From Macrobrachium rosenbergii (Eukaryota; Arthropoda; Malacostraca; Decapoda; Palaemonidae): a stretch of 64,000 nucleotides of DNA. The position numbers and the translations under genes are program-made. The first letter of the stretch is position 1. Every line of letters begins with the position of its first letter. The notes under the pieces were generated by a model. That model ran no database searches, was not told where the DNA came from, and worked only from the letters and a program-made list of their open reading frames with translations. Where the stretch lies: assembly GCF_040412425.1 (NCBI RefSeq), contig NC_089762.1:18762202-18826201 (forward strand). Reading direction: 5' to 3'. This document shows positions 1 to 9,000 of the stretch, one piece after another.

Positions 1-283
1 TGAGATTGTGGATGAAATTGAGAGTGGTAATAGTGAAGATGATAGCGTGAATCTGAGAGAGAAATGGAGGAGAAAATGTAAATCTGAATGTTGCTGGAAG
101 AGAAAGCGAGTCTGAGAGAATGATTGCATGCCCGCGAACGCGTTCTAAAGGACCTGCTAGTGAGCATCTGTGGGTGTTGCGTAAGGCAATTTGAATGCAG
201 TGTGAAAAGTGTTGGTTGGGAAATGCTAAAAGGGGGAGAATTATAGAGGGATGAATGAATTTTTATTTAGCATTTCCCAACGT

Positions 284-361
<78 letters not shown>

Positions 362-770
362 TGTAATTGTCGTTAGTGAGTGTTTCGGTTGTTGGAGGAG
401 GGATATGGGTCGTTAGTTGGAGTTTGTTTAAGGCGCTGTCTGTCTGTCTGTCGGTAGTTCAGTACTGAGGTGAGGTTCAATCGTGGAAGTGGTCAGTTCA
501 GTTCATCTGAGTTTTTGGATACCGGTTATTGTATGTTTCGTGAGTCGTGTGTTTTTTCTGTCACATGCCGTTGTTGTCGGTGCATGTGTCTCTTCCTTTC
601 TGTTGAGAGTCTGCTTTCAGTGTTGTTTGTGTGGTTTTGTGTGCTGTGTTGGCGACCGTGGACCCTTAATCCATCTCCCAGCAACCGAGGATCAGGGAGA
701 GTGTTGTGTGTGTTCTATGCATCTGTATTGTGTTGTTTTTGTGGTTTTGAATTCCACCATTAAAAGATAT
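1..770 (+). mobile_element. LTR-retroelement-like edge (tail, polypurine tract, LTR-like stretch, primer-site-like motif)
   Basis: No intact gene. Positions 1-200 give short acidic then Arg/Ser-rich reading frames of the kind found at the end of some LTR-element polyproteins. A polypurine tract lies at 228-239, inside a 14-bp perfect inverted repeat (215-228 with 268-281). A GA microsatellite follows, then T/G-rich DNA, and at 650-661 a TGGCGACCGTGG motif that resembles the primer-binding site next to many Ty3-type LTRs. The order tail, LTR, primer site is inferred. No second LTR is visible, so the assignment is weak. Confidence 0.3.
286..359. repeat. (GA)n microsatellite
   Basis: About 37 uninterrupted GA units, seen directly. 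Confidence 0.97.
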
Positions 771-776
771 AAACCG

Positions 777-1193
777 ACGGTTTTCAGAATGTACATAAAC
801 AGGTCACATGGAAAGAACCCAACAGTTCCCCCTCTGAAGGTCGGTAGTGTAGTACGTATAGCAGATGAGAACAGGAATGTATTGTTTAGGAAGGGATATA
901 CCGTGGAGAACATTTACGAATTATTTACAATAAGGGAAGCTGACAGGAAACGTATCCTACAGTATATCATTCAGAAGATTTGCAAGGAGAGCCTATTAAA
1001 GGAGTGTTTTACAGAGAAGAATTAATCCCTGCCAACCTGCCGGAAACTCTACATCAACATTTTAAAAAAGAGGAAGAGAGGTAATAGGACACAGTACTTT
1101 GTTGAGTGGAGGGGCTACCCAAAATTTAATTTCTGGTTGGATGAGTCAACTTGTCTGGGTATGAGCCATCCTAGTAAAAGACCCTTAATGTAA
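777..1193 (+). pseudogene. Polinton-type integrase, C-terminal part with chromodomain (decayed)
   Basis: This is the C-terminal end of a retrovirus-like integrase of the kind carried by Maverick/Polinton elements, which inserts the element into the host chromosome. Three reading frames join. Positions 777-965 contain an SH3-like stretch (motif VGSVVRIADENRN, then FRKGY). Positions 969-1080 continue it with a GEPIKGVFYREELIP-type segment that precedes the chromodomain in this family. Positions 1081-1193 encode a chromodomain core (YFVEWRGYP then FWLDEST). At least two frameshifts separate these. The zinc-binding and DDE catalytic domains are missing upstream; the coding match starts abruptly just after a TTTTCAG at about 780-787. 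All later Polinton genes lie on the same strand. The chromodomain argues against an ordinary Ty3 integrase only in combination with the capsid genes downstream. Confidence 0.72.
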
Positions 1194-1218
1194 AAAAAAT
1201 AAGGATTTCATTCTATTT

Positions 1219-1489
1219 ATGTCGCGCCTTTCACCTCCGGATCAGAATAGAGTAACATCCACATTTATTTACAACTATTTCAGAAGTTTCCAGAAACTTC
1301 CTTCAGGGGAATTTAACACGGAACAAGATTCAGGTGAAAAATTCAGAAGGTGCAGGAAGATATGAAGTCTCCTTGAAAAAGACTCCATTACTGAAGAAGG
1401 AGGAGGTACTTAAGAGTAGAAAAGGTGGAGCAATTTTATCTGTATTACTTCCCATAGCTGCAGGATTAACAAGGAGTCTCTTTAAATAA
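1219..1489 (+). pseudogene. Small basic/hydrophobic Polinton protein (decayed)
   Basis: A likely start at 1219 (MSRLSPPD) runs into a frameshift near 1310. The second frame carries a basic segment (LTRNKIQVKN, then SLKKTPLLKKEEVLKSRK) followed by a Gly-led hydrophobic helix (GGAILSVLLPIAAGL) and a stop at 1487-1489. Short proteins with a basic 'LTxxQI' segment and a terminal hydrophobic helix are common between integrase and capsid genes of Polintons and adintoviruses, where some have been compared with membrane-active adenovirus pVI. I assign this by composition, layout and position only. Confidence 0.5.
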
Positions 1490-1624
1490 TATGAAGGAAT
1501 TCTATCGGCTCCTGAGAATAACTTACGAAAGGTTAATGAAAGAAAGAGGTGAAAGATCAGTAGAGATTGGTGGTAACAGCGGCAACAGTAAAGGTGGTGT
1601 AATGATAATAGTAATAGTGGTGAT

Positions 1625-2019
1625 ATGAGTGAATTTCGCAAACCAGTTCCTCTCAACATTTACAAAACAAAGGACATGCGTAAAAAGTTCCGACGGTGAT
1701 TATATCTGTTACACCACCACCTCTTTTAGTTGGTAAATCAAAGAAAACTGTTGCACCGTTAAACGCGATTAAGCAGCGCATCACTCAAGATCATGGAAAT
1801 CCATCCTTAGTAATATCATTCCTATATCGTTTAATGAGTCAAATCCCTTACGACACTGGTATAATTGAATATCTACAAAACTTGGGAACTGTCAAGTGGG
1901 ACGAAGGTAATTTATTATCCCCCCTTAACGGATCAAACGTTCTTAAAATTGTAAAAGACTTTTTAGGAACTAAAAGAAATAACATGATAAACATACAGGA
2001 TTATCAATACTTAACATAG
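1625..2019 (+). pseudogene. Conserved small Polinton protein (decayed)
   Basis: The start at 1625 (MSEFRKPVPLNIY) is separated by one frameshift near 1695 from a 107-codon frame ending at 2019. The C-terminal half shows a pattern I recognise from uncharacterised Polinton ORFs: a helix ending in LYRLMSQ, then a VKWDEGNLLSPLNGSNVLK block (W-D-x-G ... G-S-N) and a short Lys-rich end. Its function is not known. Spacing to the preceding gene is about 135 bp, with no promoter or terminator visible. It is one of the less damaged genes of the element. Confidence 0.5.
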
Positions 2020-2029
2020 CGGGTATCAA

Positions 2030-2340
2030 GGAGTGGATGATAAGAAATAACGCATTAAAAAAAAACAGTTGAATATCTGGCAAGGGCATAAACGTGGTGC
2101 AGGACAAACAGGGAATGTAACGAGGAGGAAGAGATTAAAAAATGTTTCATGGACCTCTTAATAGGAGCTTTTGTGAGGAAACGAGTTATAACAGGAAGAC
2201 GGTCAACACCTGTTCAGACATGTACACTTCGGGCAGTGGGAATCACGGTTGGTGCGCGTCGGAAGAAACCAGGTATCACATGTTCAGCCTTTCGTATATA
2301 AAACGCCCGGTACATCATACGTATGAGTAAACGGAGGAGT
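2030..2340 (+). other. Basic coding-like stretch without a recognised family
   Basis: Between two recognisable Polinton genes, the three frames contain Arg/Lys-rich segments (for example VRKRVITGRRSTPVQT around 2170-2220) and many stops. It may be a decayed small basic virion protein, but nothing diagnostic is visible. Confidence 0.25.
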
Positions 2341-2345
2341 CAGTG

Positions 2346-3134
2346 TGGATGGGGAGGAGACTAATGACGCGACAACACATGCTACTTTTAACATGCTTCA
2401 GCATGTTGAGGTACAGGCATGTGGGAACCGTATTTATACAGCAGTCAAGTGGCAGGAAGAAGTGTTATTATAGTAGTAATCCGAGATGGAGAAAGGTTCA
2501 TCGTGTAAACTCATCTACGGTTCCTTATCCAAACCTTGATTCAGGTCAAGATCAGCCTGTCTGGTAACCGCTACAAATTCGGTAACATGTCGAAATTATG
2601 GCTTGGCAAAGGATACTGCTGAATTGTATCCATACGGAGACATCGTAGGACTTGGGTATTCTAAACCAGGAGTGAGCTATGCCACTGCCAGGGACCGGAG
2701 TGAGGAAGGCACAGTTATATCAAATCAGCCGCCGACATTTGTTGCTGTGGAAAAAATGCAGAAAGTTGATCTGTTGCTCATTGCTACTTTGGTTAACGCA
2801 ATACGGTATTAGTAAACCAGTGGAAGTGAACAAGTACGTGCAATGTAGTATTAAACATTGCTGCGAGAAGGAACATATGGAAAACCTTCGCAAGGATACG
2901 GAAGATCAGAGAATCGTCAACTTCTTTACGTCAGTGAAGAAATTAAAAGAAGAGTTATGCAAGGAGGAGTAAAAACATATACGATACATCCTCTTTCCCG
3001 CAGGAATAGCGAGGGGCGGGAGAGTGGATGGGGTGTGGCTGGAATATTACATGCCGGCACTGTTATCGTTTAGTGAAGAGATGAAGTTATGTGGAAAAAC
3101 AGTCTATTTTAATCAGGAAAGAGGTATTAACTGA
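2346..3134 (+). pseudogene. Macro-domain-like protein inside the Polinton (decayed)
   Basis: Reading across three frames gives a protein with the layout of macro (ADP-ribose-binding) domains: a KLIYGSLSKP-like first strand, a LVTATNSVTCRNYGLAKDT block near 2560-2625 matching the Asn-containing substrate loop and following Gly-Leu-Ala stretch, EKYPYGD-type spacing (LYPYGDIVG), a GTVISNQPP strand, and near 2980-3060 an ILFPAGIARGG strand with a VDGVWLEYYMPAL helix, matching the second Gly-rich phosphate loop and C-terminal helix. The frame ends at 3132-3134. Breaks lie around 2570, 2810 and 2970. Macro proteins bind or remove ADP-ribose; whether this one had activity cannot be judged. It sits between the small-protein genes and the penton gene, same strand. 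Assignment is from fold-level pattern and memory, not a search. Confidence 0.55.
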
Positions 3135-3485
3135 ACTCGAAAAATAGAAATGTGAATGATGTATATATGAAGAAGTCGATCTCTCAGTTGAAACGGTTGA
3201 TTTGCTGGTCGACTCAACTTTCTCGGGAAATGTAGAAGTGAGTAGGGACATTTGCGGTGCTAATAGAGAATGGGTGCGTAATCTATCACAATGTAAATAG
3301 CTTATTATCATTGTTATTAACATTTATTATTGTTATAATTAATATCTTATCTGTTAATCATACCACCATAATGATATAGTAATAAATAAAGAGTTGCCAG
3401 AATATTTCATTACTCCTTAAGAAATAATGTGTATACATGCATATATAACAGGTAAAGTGTGTAATGACAGCAGTTCGCATCAAAC

Positions 3486-4323
3486 ATGGCTAGTGACCAC
3501 ACATTATACGTGAGCAGTATAGGTTGTCTGGAAAGTTATCCAGAAAACTCCCCATGTAGATTTATAAGCAGGTTACCTTCACCTATAATTCTGAAAAATG
3601 GAGCAGAATATGAAATGGGACTGGTCTCCATCATGTTCCCCAGTCTTTATCATGCTATATTATCGAGGATAGCGATTTCGCTATACACTTTACCACAGTG
3701 TATTATGGAATTCTAACGGGTCATAAACACAGCTTCACTTATAGACCGTTGACAGGGATTCTGGAGGGGGATAGGGGGATATGGGGAAATTAATGACAAT
3801 ATTGCAGACCAGTTGAAAATGTATCATGATAAAAGGTTTAAAACTGTTATTAAGAATAGTGGGATATTCGAGTGGAATGACAATTGGAAGAGGATGCTCA
3901 TTACTCAGGTGAAAGGTGGAGATGCGAAGGTGGGAGATATTCTTTCCGTACACATAACATTCAGCAGCAAGGCGGCCCAGATACTAGGTTTTGAAAGTAC
4001 AATTGAATATAATATTTACGGGTCGGGAAAAATCAAAGGACGTGTTGCACGTCTCCCCACTCGACAACTGGGGGTGGATTATATGTACTTTTATTCAAAC
4101 ATTATCTAACCAAGTCCCTTCGCTGGTAATCTAGTAAATATACTGGACTATTTCAGTTTAGAGAATGGAAGGGGAAAGGGCATACATAACACGATTTATA
4201 AACCCTTTAATACAAATTTTCTAGACCAGATTTCGATTAACATTACCGATTAGAACGGTCAGGGAGATCCACTTCAGTGACGGGACGAGTGTCACCTGCG
4301 TGCTTCATGTGAGGCCCAGATGA
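3486..4323 (+). pseudogene. Penton-like minor capsid protein of a Polinton (decayed)
   Basis: The start at 3486 (MASDHTLYVSSIGC) opens the typical N-terminus of the Polinton single-jelly-roll vertex protein: a short strand, then a conserved pattern of Phe-x-x-x-Leu-Pro-x-Pro-Ile-x-Leu followed by a 'YEMGLVSIMFP' strand. A frameshift near 3660 and a second near 3790 lead to a frame (3813-4109) with the FSSKAAQILGFES block, the cognate of the family's 'LxxxLGF' motif, and a DYMYFYSNII strand. After one stop at 4108 the same frame continues to a C-terminal ISINITD segment; one more frameshift near 4275 leads to the terminal VTCVLHVRPR strand and the stop at 4321. The protein would occupy the vertices of the icosahedral capsid. 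Length agrees with the family (about 270 residues). At least four disabling changes. Confidence 0.7.
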
Positions 4324-4486
4324 GAATATGCATGTAAATAATTATAATTTCCTCTTGATTCACTTTATTCACATTCCTGCAGTTGTACGGAGAGGTAGTT
4401 GCATATATACTGTACACACCCCTTTACTATAGCTTTAACATTATCTCTCCTCTTCAATAATCATCCAGGAAATACCCGCAACTGAC
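4324..4486. other. Spacer between penton-like and pVI/pX-like genes
   Basis: AT-rich spacer without coding signal. It contains a short TATATA at 4403-4408 that could have been a promoter element of the downstream gene. Nothing stronger is visible. Confidence 0.3.
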
Positions 4487-4926
4487 ATGAGAGTGACTTT
4501 TATCCTGCCTTCCGAGGCTGATCTTCAAAATTATTTTAGGAGACCCATTAAGAAAAGGGCGGAGGTTTGGGTTTGGAAGATATTTCTATATTCTATCCCA
4601 GGTACAGAAAAGGAGCAGGAATATTTTCGGCAGTCTCAGGTATTGCCGGAGAGTGCTACCCTTCTTTTTCAATGCTGTTAAACCCGCAGCAAAAAAAATT
4701 TGGGAGGTCAGTCCTTTCTGATATGTTAAATGAAAGAATCCCATTAAATGAGTCTCTATAGAGGAATGGTGTTCGGGCTGTTAAGACTGTGGGTCTACAA
4801 TTATTGAATGGAACTGGCAGGAAGAGGTATAGAGCTTCAAGGAGGAATGATAAAAGGAAGAAGAGGAAGACATGTGAGCAGGGGATTAAAAGGATGTATA
4901 CAACCTCGTTTAATTCATTCATATAG
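4487..4926 (+). pseudogene. pVI/pX-like minor virion protein of a Polinton (decayed)
   Basis: The start at 4487 gives MRVTFILPSEADLQNYFRRP; a frameshift at about 4550-4567 leads to a frame with GLEDISIFYPRYRKGAGIFS, then a short hydrophobic helix, a NERIPLNESL segment and a Lys/Arg-rich tail (RKRYRASRRNDKRKKRK), ending at 4924-4926. One in-frame stop lies at 4759-4761. The layout (Gly-rich entry peptide, hydrophobic region, helix with 'L..v..g.p..es', basic tail) is the usual one for the small protein placed next to the major capsid gene in Polintons and adintoviruses, proposed to be like adenovirus minor core or membrane-active proteins. Function is inferred from position. Confidence 0.55.
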
Positions 4927-4993
4927 CAGTAGCATCCCATGCGTGCATGTATCCATAACCTCCCACACCCAGTACTGTAGTATATAGTGGAGA

Positions 4994-6415
4994 ATGGTGG
5001 GTATCATCCCGAATGTGCCGGGAACCGGTAATAAGATTCCTGTACCCTCATACATTGCTGGAATATCTGAATTATATCTGAATATGAACAGACGGAATTA
5101 TCAAAAGTTCAATTAACTCGAAGGAGAGAGTTTATTTTATGCCGCGTAATGTATCGTAAACTAGGTTCTATCTGACAGGTATATCGAGTTTCATATCAAC
5201 AGTGTTGTAGGTTCTTTCTTGGAACTGTCAAGCATTGTGCTAGAATTATGTCTTAGTGTGTCTAGGCAGGGCGTGAATTTAGCAGCTGATCAAAATATAA
5301 CATTTGCCAACGGAATAAGTAATACTCTTTTTAAATCCGTATCCGTATTTTTGAATGGGAAGTTGGTGAAATCCTGTCCAATATTTCACTACCAATCGTA
5401 TATCAAACTGTTAAAAAATATAAAACCCACTTCGATGGCTACCTTAGGACGGAGTGGATTTTTTTTATGACATAATGAGGCTTTTGGTATAAACAGAGCG
5501 TTCTCAGCCAATACCTTTCTGGACGCTACCAGGTGGGAAACGGATGTCATGGCGACTCTTAAATTGGAAGGAATACATACCTACTTCCCGCTGTTTCTTG
5601 ATCTAGCGAGTATTGACATGTATTTACTGGATTCGGTGGATTTGAGAATTAGGTTGGAAATGGCTAATAACAGCTGGATTATGGGTACGGATATAAATGG
5701 AGAGTTGAACCAGCTGGATGTGGAGAAGGCGAAATTATGGATTGATAGGGTTACCCCGCACTATAACGCCATGTCTGCTTTAAATGAGGCTTTTATCAGT
5801 TAAACCGTTACTCTATATATTAGATAAAACATTGTATAAAATGTACATTCTCAGGACAAATGAATCATCTATATTAATCGATCAGGCATTCGGAACATGT
5901 ATTCCTGAGAAGTTAACAATTGCCTTGGTTGATACGAGGAATTTTCAGGAGAATATGCCAGGAACAGGTTATATTTTGAACATTGTGAGTTAAGTAATGT
6001 ACATATACCAATCAACGGTAACACTACATATAATATATTCAGAGTATTTTCCCCAAGTAATATACATATCACCATCAACGGTAACACTATATACAGAGTA
6101 CTATCCCCAGGAGAGTAACGCAATTATTTTACGAATCAGAAGGCAATTGGAGCTGGACATGAAAACATGATTTCTTACAATGCTTTTAAGAGGGGAGATC
6201 TATTTTGTGTTTTAGTTTCACAACCAAGGATATGGAGGATTCACTACCCATCGAAATTTCCCTAGTATGACAATAACCATAGGGATGGCAGGACCTGTGG
6301 CAACGCTCTCTTGTAGTGATGCTTTTCAGAGACTGGAGACACGAAAGGTATTTTATCGATTGATTCTGATAGGATAATCCAGTGTGACATTAGAGGTGAG
6401 GGAAATGGGTACTAG
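4994..6415 (+). pseudogene. Double-jelly-roll major capsid protein of a Polinton (decayed)
   Basis: Homologue of the Polinton major capsid protein (the family often labelled F54H12.2-like in animal genomes). The best-preserved block is one frame from 5219 to 5803, broken by a single stop at 5468-5470. It shows the conserved NGISNTLFKSVSVFLNGKLV strand pair, a SYIKLLKN helix, HNEAF, a FPLFLDLASIDMYLLDSVDL block (loop between the jelly rolls) and KLWIDRVTPHYN. A frameshift near 5790 leads to a second frame with CIPEKLTIALVDTRNF; further fragments up to 6340 carry YGGFTTHRNFPS and IGMAGPVATLS, the strands before the C-terminus, and DSDRIIQCDIRG just before a stop at 6413-6415. The N-terminal part (4994-5218) is badly eroded. 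The protein would form the capsid hexons. Family length (450-480 residues) is matched. Confidence 0.8.
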
Positions 6416-6936
6416 AGAATTAGAAATATCTTTAAAAGATTTGTTAGAGCCATCAATTAGTTTAGGAATATTTGCTTCAGATGATGTAGGAGGATTTATT
6501 TTACCGTTGAGCAGAGATAAACCTCTAGTCTTTATATCTAACACTTTAGAGTCATTTTCGGATATTAATAATATAGGTCACTGGGTATGTTTCTACATGG
6601 AAAGATCGCCCAGAATTATGATTATCTTTTTTGACAGTTAAAATATCAAACCCAAATTTTATTCACATGGATTTTCTACATTTCTGCGTAATCATTCTGG
6701 TTACAATGTTTACGAACATAAAAGACAGATACAACAGGATCTTTCGTGTAAGTGCGGACTTTACATTCTGGTTTTTCGTACATTGCGTCAGTCACCATGA
6801 AATAGGGAATATACTATCGACATTGAAAGAGGTTGTTTTCCGTACACCATTTACACGTGAACAATCGCTGGGTAACAAGATACTATTTCAAATATTTCAA
6901 AAAGATGAAATGCTTGCATTGGAAGTCGGGCAGTAA
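6405..6936 (+). pseudogene. Adenovirus-type cysteine protease of a Polinton (one nonsense codon, then frameshift)
   Basis: The start at 6405 overlaps the capsid gene's stop by 11 bp, a compact arrangement typical of virus-like genomes. The protein begins MGTRELEISLKDLLEP, followed by the GIFASDDV motif, the HWVCFY motif (catalytic His, near 6583) and FFDS (catalytic Asp region, 6627-6638). The codon after FFDS is a stop at 6639-6641 where the family usually has Tyr. The same frame then continues and reaches CKCGLYILVF (catalytic Cys, about 6750-6780) before a stop at 6798-6800. The C-terminal helix continues in another frame, ending at 6936. The enzyme matures capsid proteins during virion assembly. 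All three catalytic motifs are legible, which makes this, with the capsid gene, the firmest evidence for a Polinton or adintovirus relic. Confidence 0.8.
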
Positions 6937-7430
6937 GAGAGCTACAACTTACAACGAATGTTTAAAACTTAGGAATTGGATGTCCTGAGATTAGCTGATA
7001 GATTCTGTATCCTGCTCTGGTTTCGTTCAAGTTAACTGCCAGGTCTGGCGTGAAAGGTAACGTACATATGGATTACTCCAATCTTTTTTTTATTGGTACA
7101 GATCATTATTATTCAATACTTCATGTATCCTTTGCGAATATTCTTGTATTGATGTATCATTCAGAAATTAATGCATTTAAAATTTCTGTTCCAGAGTGTT
7201 AGTTATCAACTGTGCTGTAACATCAACTGTGTTGGGGATGGCCAGATGTAATGACTTCAGAAGTGACTTCCGGGAATTTTTGCTGAACATCCGGAATAAG
7301 ATGAAACGGACAGGAAGTATAATTGTTGGGTGTAATCGCTATAATGAAATGTATATCCATTATATCTTGTACTGATGTAAGTCGATAGCCAATAAAAATC
7401 CTGTTATAATATATAATATACATATATTAT
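6937..7430. other. Region downstream of the Polinton genes
   Basis: No recognised gene. A frame around 7230-7400 gives RCNDFRSDFREFLLNIRNK, which looks coding-like but matches nothing I know. The expected long terminal inverted repeat of the Polinton could lie here, but its partner would be left of the window. It ends in AT-rich DNA that served as the TA target of the next transposon. Confidence 0.3.
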
Positions 7431-8500
7431 ACAGTAGACCCTTTTGACTCACGAACGCATTGACCCACGTACAACTCGATCCCGACCAAAATTATAAGTA
7501 AAATTTCACCCTTGACTTACGAACTTTGAGATACGAACAAAAAAATGCGGAAAATAAAAATTCTGTTTGGGTCATGAACTAATTTTGAGACATGAACATT
7601 TGAAAAATGCTGGAAATTTCTGGAAAATAACAATTCACTTTGTTTCACAAACTAATTTTTAGACACAAACATTTGAAAAATGCGCGAAATTGTCCAGCAC
7701 ACATGAGAGCGTTTGAGTTGCCATGGGACCAGCCATCTTCCAGCCTCCCACGCACGGCGTCACCCACGCATCACTCTTTGTCTCATCTCATTGTGTACAA
7801 GACGTTCGTCAATTCGCTTAGCATTTTTTGCGCTAAAACTTGTGATTTTCTTCATAATGGGCCCTAAGAAAGTGAAGAGTGGTAGTGAAAGTAAGAAAGT
7901 GAAGAGTGATGGTGAGAAGAGGGTGCAGAGGAAGATAACCATTGAAATAAAGAAAGAAATTATAGAAAAGTTTGAACGTGGTGTTCGCGTGACCGATATC
8001 GCAAGTGAGTACAAGATGGCCAAGTCGACAATTTCGACAATTTTGAAAAACAAGGATGCCATTAAAGAAGCAAATGTTGCGAAGGGAGTGACAGTACTAA
8101 CCAAGATGAGATCGCAAACCCTCGAAGAGGCAGAAAAAATCATTTTGAAGTGGGTACATGAGAAACAGATGGCAGGTGATAGTGTAAACGAGCCGATCAT
8201 CTGCGAAAAAACTCGGCAAGTGTATCAGTTTGCTGAAGGAAACTCCTTCTACTAGTGCCACGCCAGATGATTTTAAGGCTAGTAAAGGGTGGTTTGATAA
8301 CTTCAAGACGAGAACTGGCATTCACTCTGTAATTAGGCATGGCGAGGCTGCTAGCGCAGACAAGGCTGCTGCTGAGGCATTCGTGACCGAGTTTGCCGAG
8401 TTCGTGGAGGCCGAAGGATACGTCGCTCAACAGATTTTCAATTGTGATGAAACGGGCCTCTTCTGGAAGATGATGCCCAACAGGACATTTATCACCCAAG
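7431..8500 (+). mobile_element. Tigger/pogo-type DNA transposon, 5' part (3' part lost in gap)
   Basis: It starts with a TA target site and the terminal sequence CAGTAGACCCTTTTGACTCA; subterminal repeats of 'acgaac', 'ctcgat' and 'gatacgaac' follow, as in Tigger ends based on a 'cgacttacgaac' theme. The leader runs to 7856, then the transposase. The element is cut by the 500-N gap; nothing after 9000 shows the matching inverted end. Confidence 0.8.
7857..8500 (+). pseudogene. Tigger-type transposase, N-terminal half
   Basis: The start ATG at 7857 gives a Lys-rich leader (MGPKKVKSGSESKKVK) and a pipsqueak/CENP-B type helix-turn-helix with the pattern KKEIIEKFERGVRVTDIAS...AKSTISTILKN (about residues 28-63). 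A second, Tc5/CENP-B-type DNA-binding domain follows (ILKWVHEKQMAG). A frameshift at about 8215-8232 moves the reading to another frame, where FKASKGWFDNFKTRTGIHS closes the DNA-binding region, and FNCDETGLFWK carries the first catalytic aspartate of the DDE/D domain (codon 8446-8448). The frame then enters the N gap. The frameshift and gap mean this copy is not shown to be functional. Its sequence is fairly well preserved, so the copy is probably not ancient. Confidence 0.85.
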
Positions 8501-9000
8501 NNNNNNNNNNNNNNNNNNNNNNNNNNNNNNNNNNNNNNNNNNNNNNNNNNNNNNNNNNNNNNNNNNNNNNNNNNNNNNNNNNNNNNNNNNNNNNNNNNNN
8601 NNNNNNNNNNNNNNNNNNNNNNNNNNNNNNNNNNNNNNNNNNNNNNNNNNNNNNNNNNNNNNNNNNNNNNNNNNNNNNNNNNNNNNNNNNNNNNNNNNNN
8701 NNNNNNNNNNNNNNNNNNNNNNNNNNNNNNNNNNNNNNNNNNNNNNNNNNNNNNNNNNNNNNNNNNNNNNNNNNNNNNNNNNNNNNNNNNNNNNNNNNNN
8801 NNNNNNNNNNNNNNNNNNNNNNNNNNNNNNNNNNNNNNNNNNNNNNNNNNNNNNNNNNNNNNNNNNNNNNNNNNNNNNNNNNNNNNNNNNNNNNNNNNNN
8901 NNNNNNNNNNNNNNNNNNNNNNNNNNNNNNNNNNNNNNNNNNNNNNNNNNNNNNNNNNNNNNNNNNNNNNNNNNNNNNNNNNNNNNNNNNNNNNNNNNNN
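8501..9000. other. Assembly gap (500 N)
   Basis: Exactly 500 unknown bases, a conventional placeholder length; true size unknown. It falls inside the Tigger transposase gene. Confidence 0.99.

Noticed and set aside
483..788. N-terminal half of the open frame that continues into the integrase tail
   Set aside because: Cys/Val/Phe-rich translation of T/G-rich DNA with no integrase similarity; only the part after about 777 matches.
7760..8200. 146-codon minus-strand ORF
   Set aside because: Antisense shadow of the Tigger transposase.
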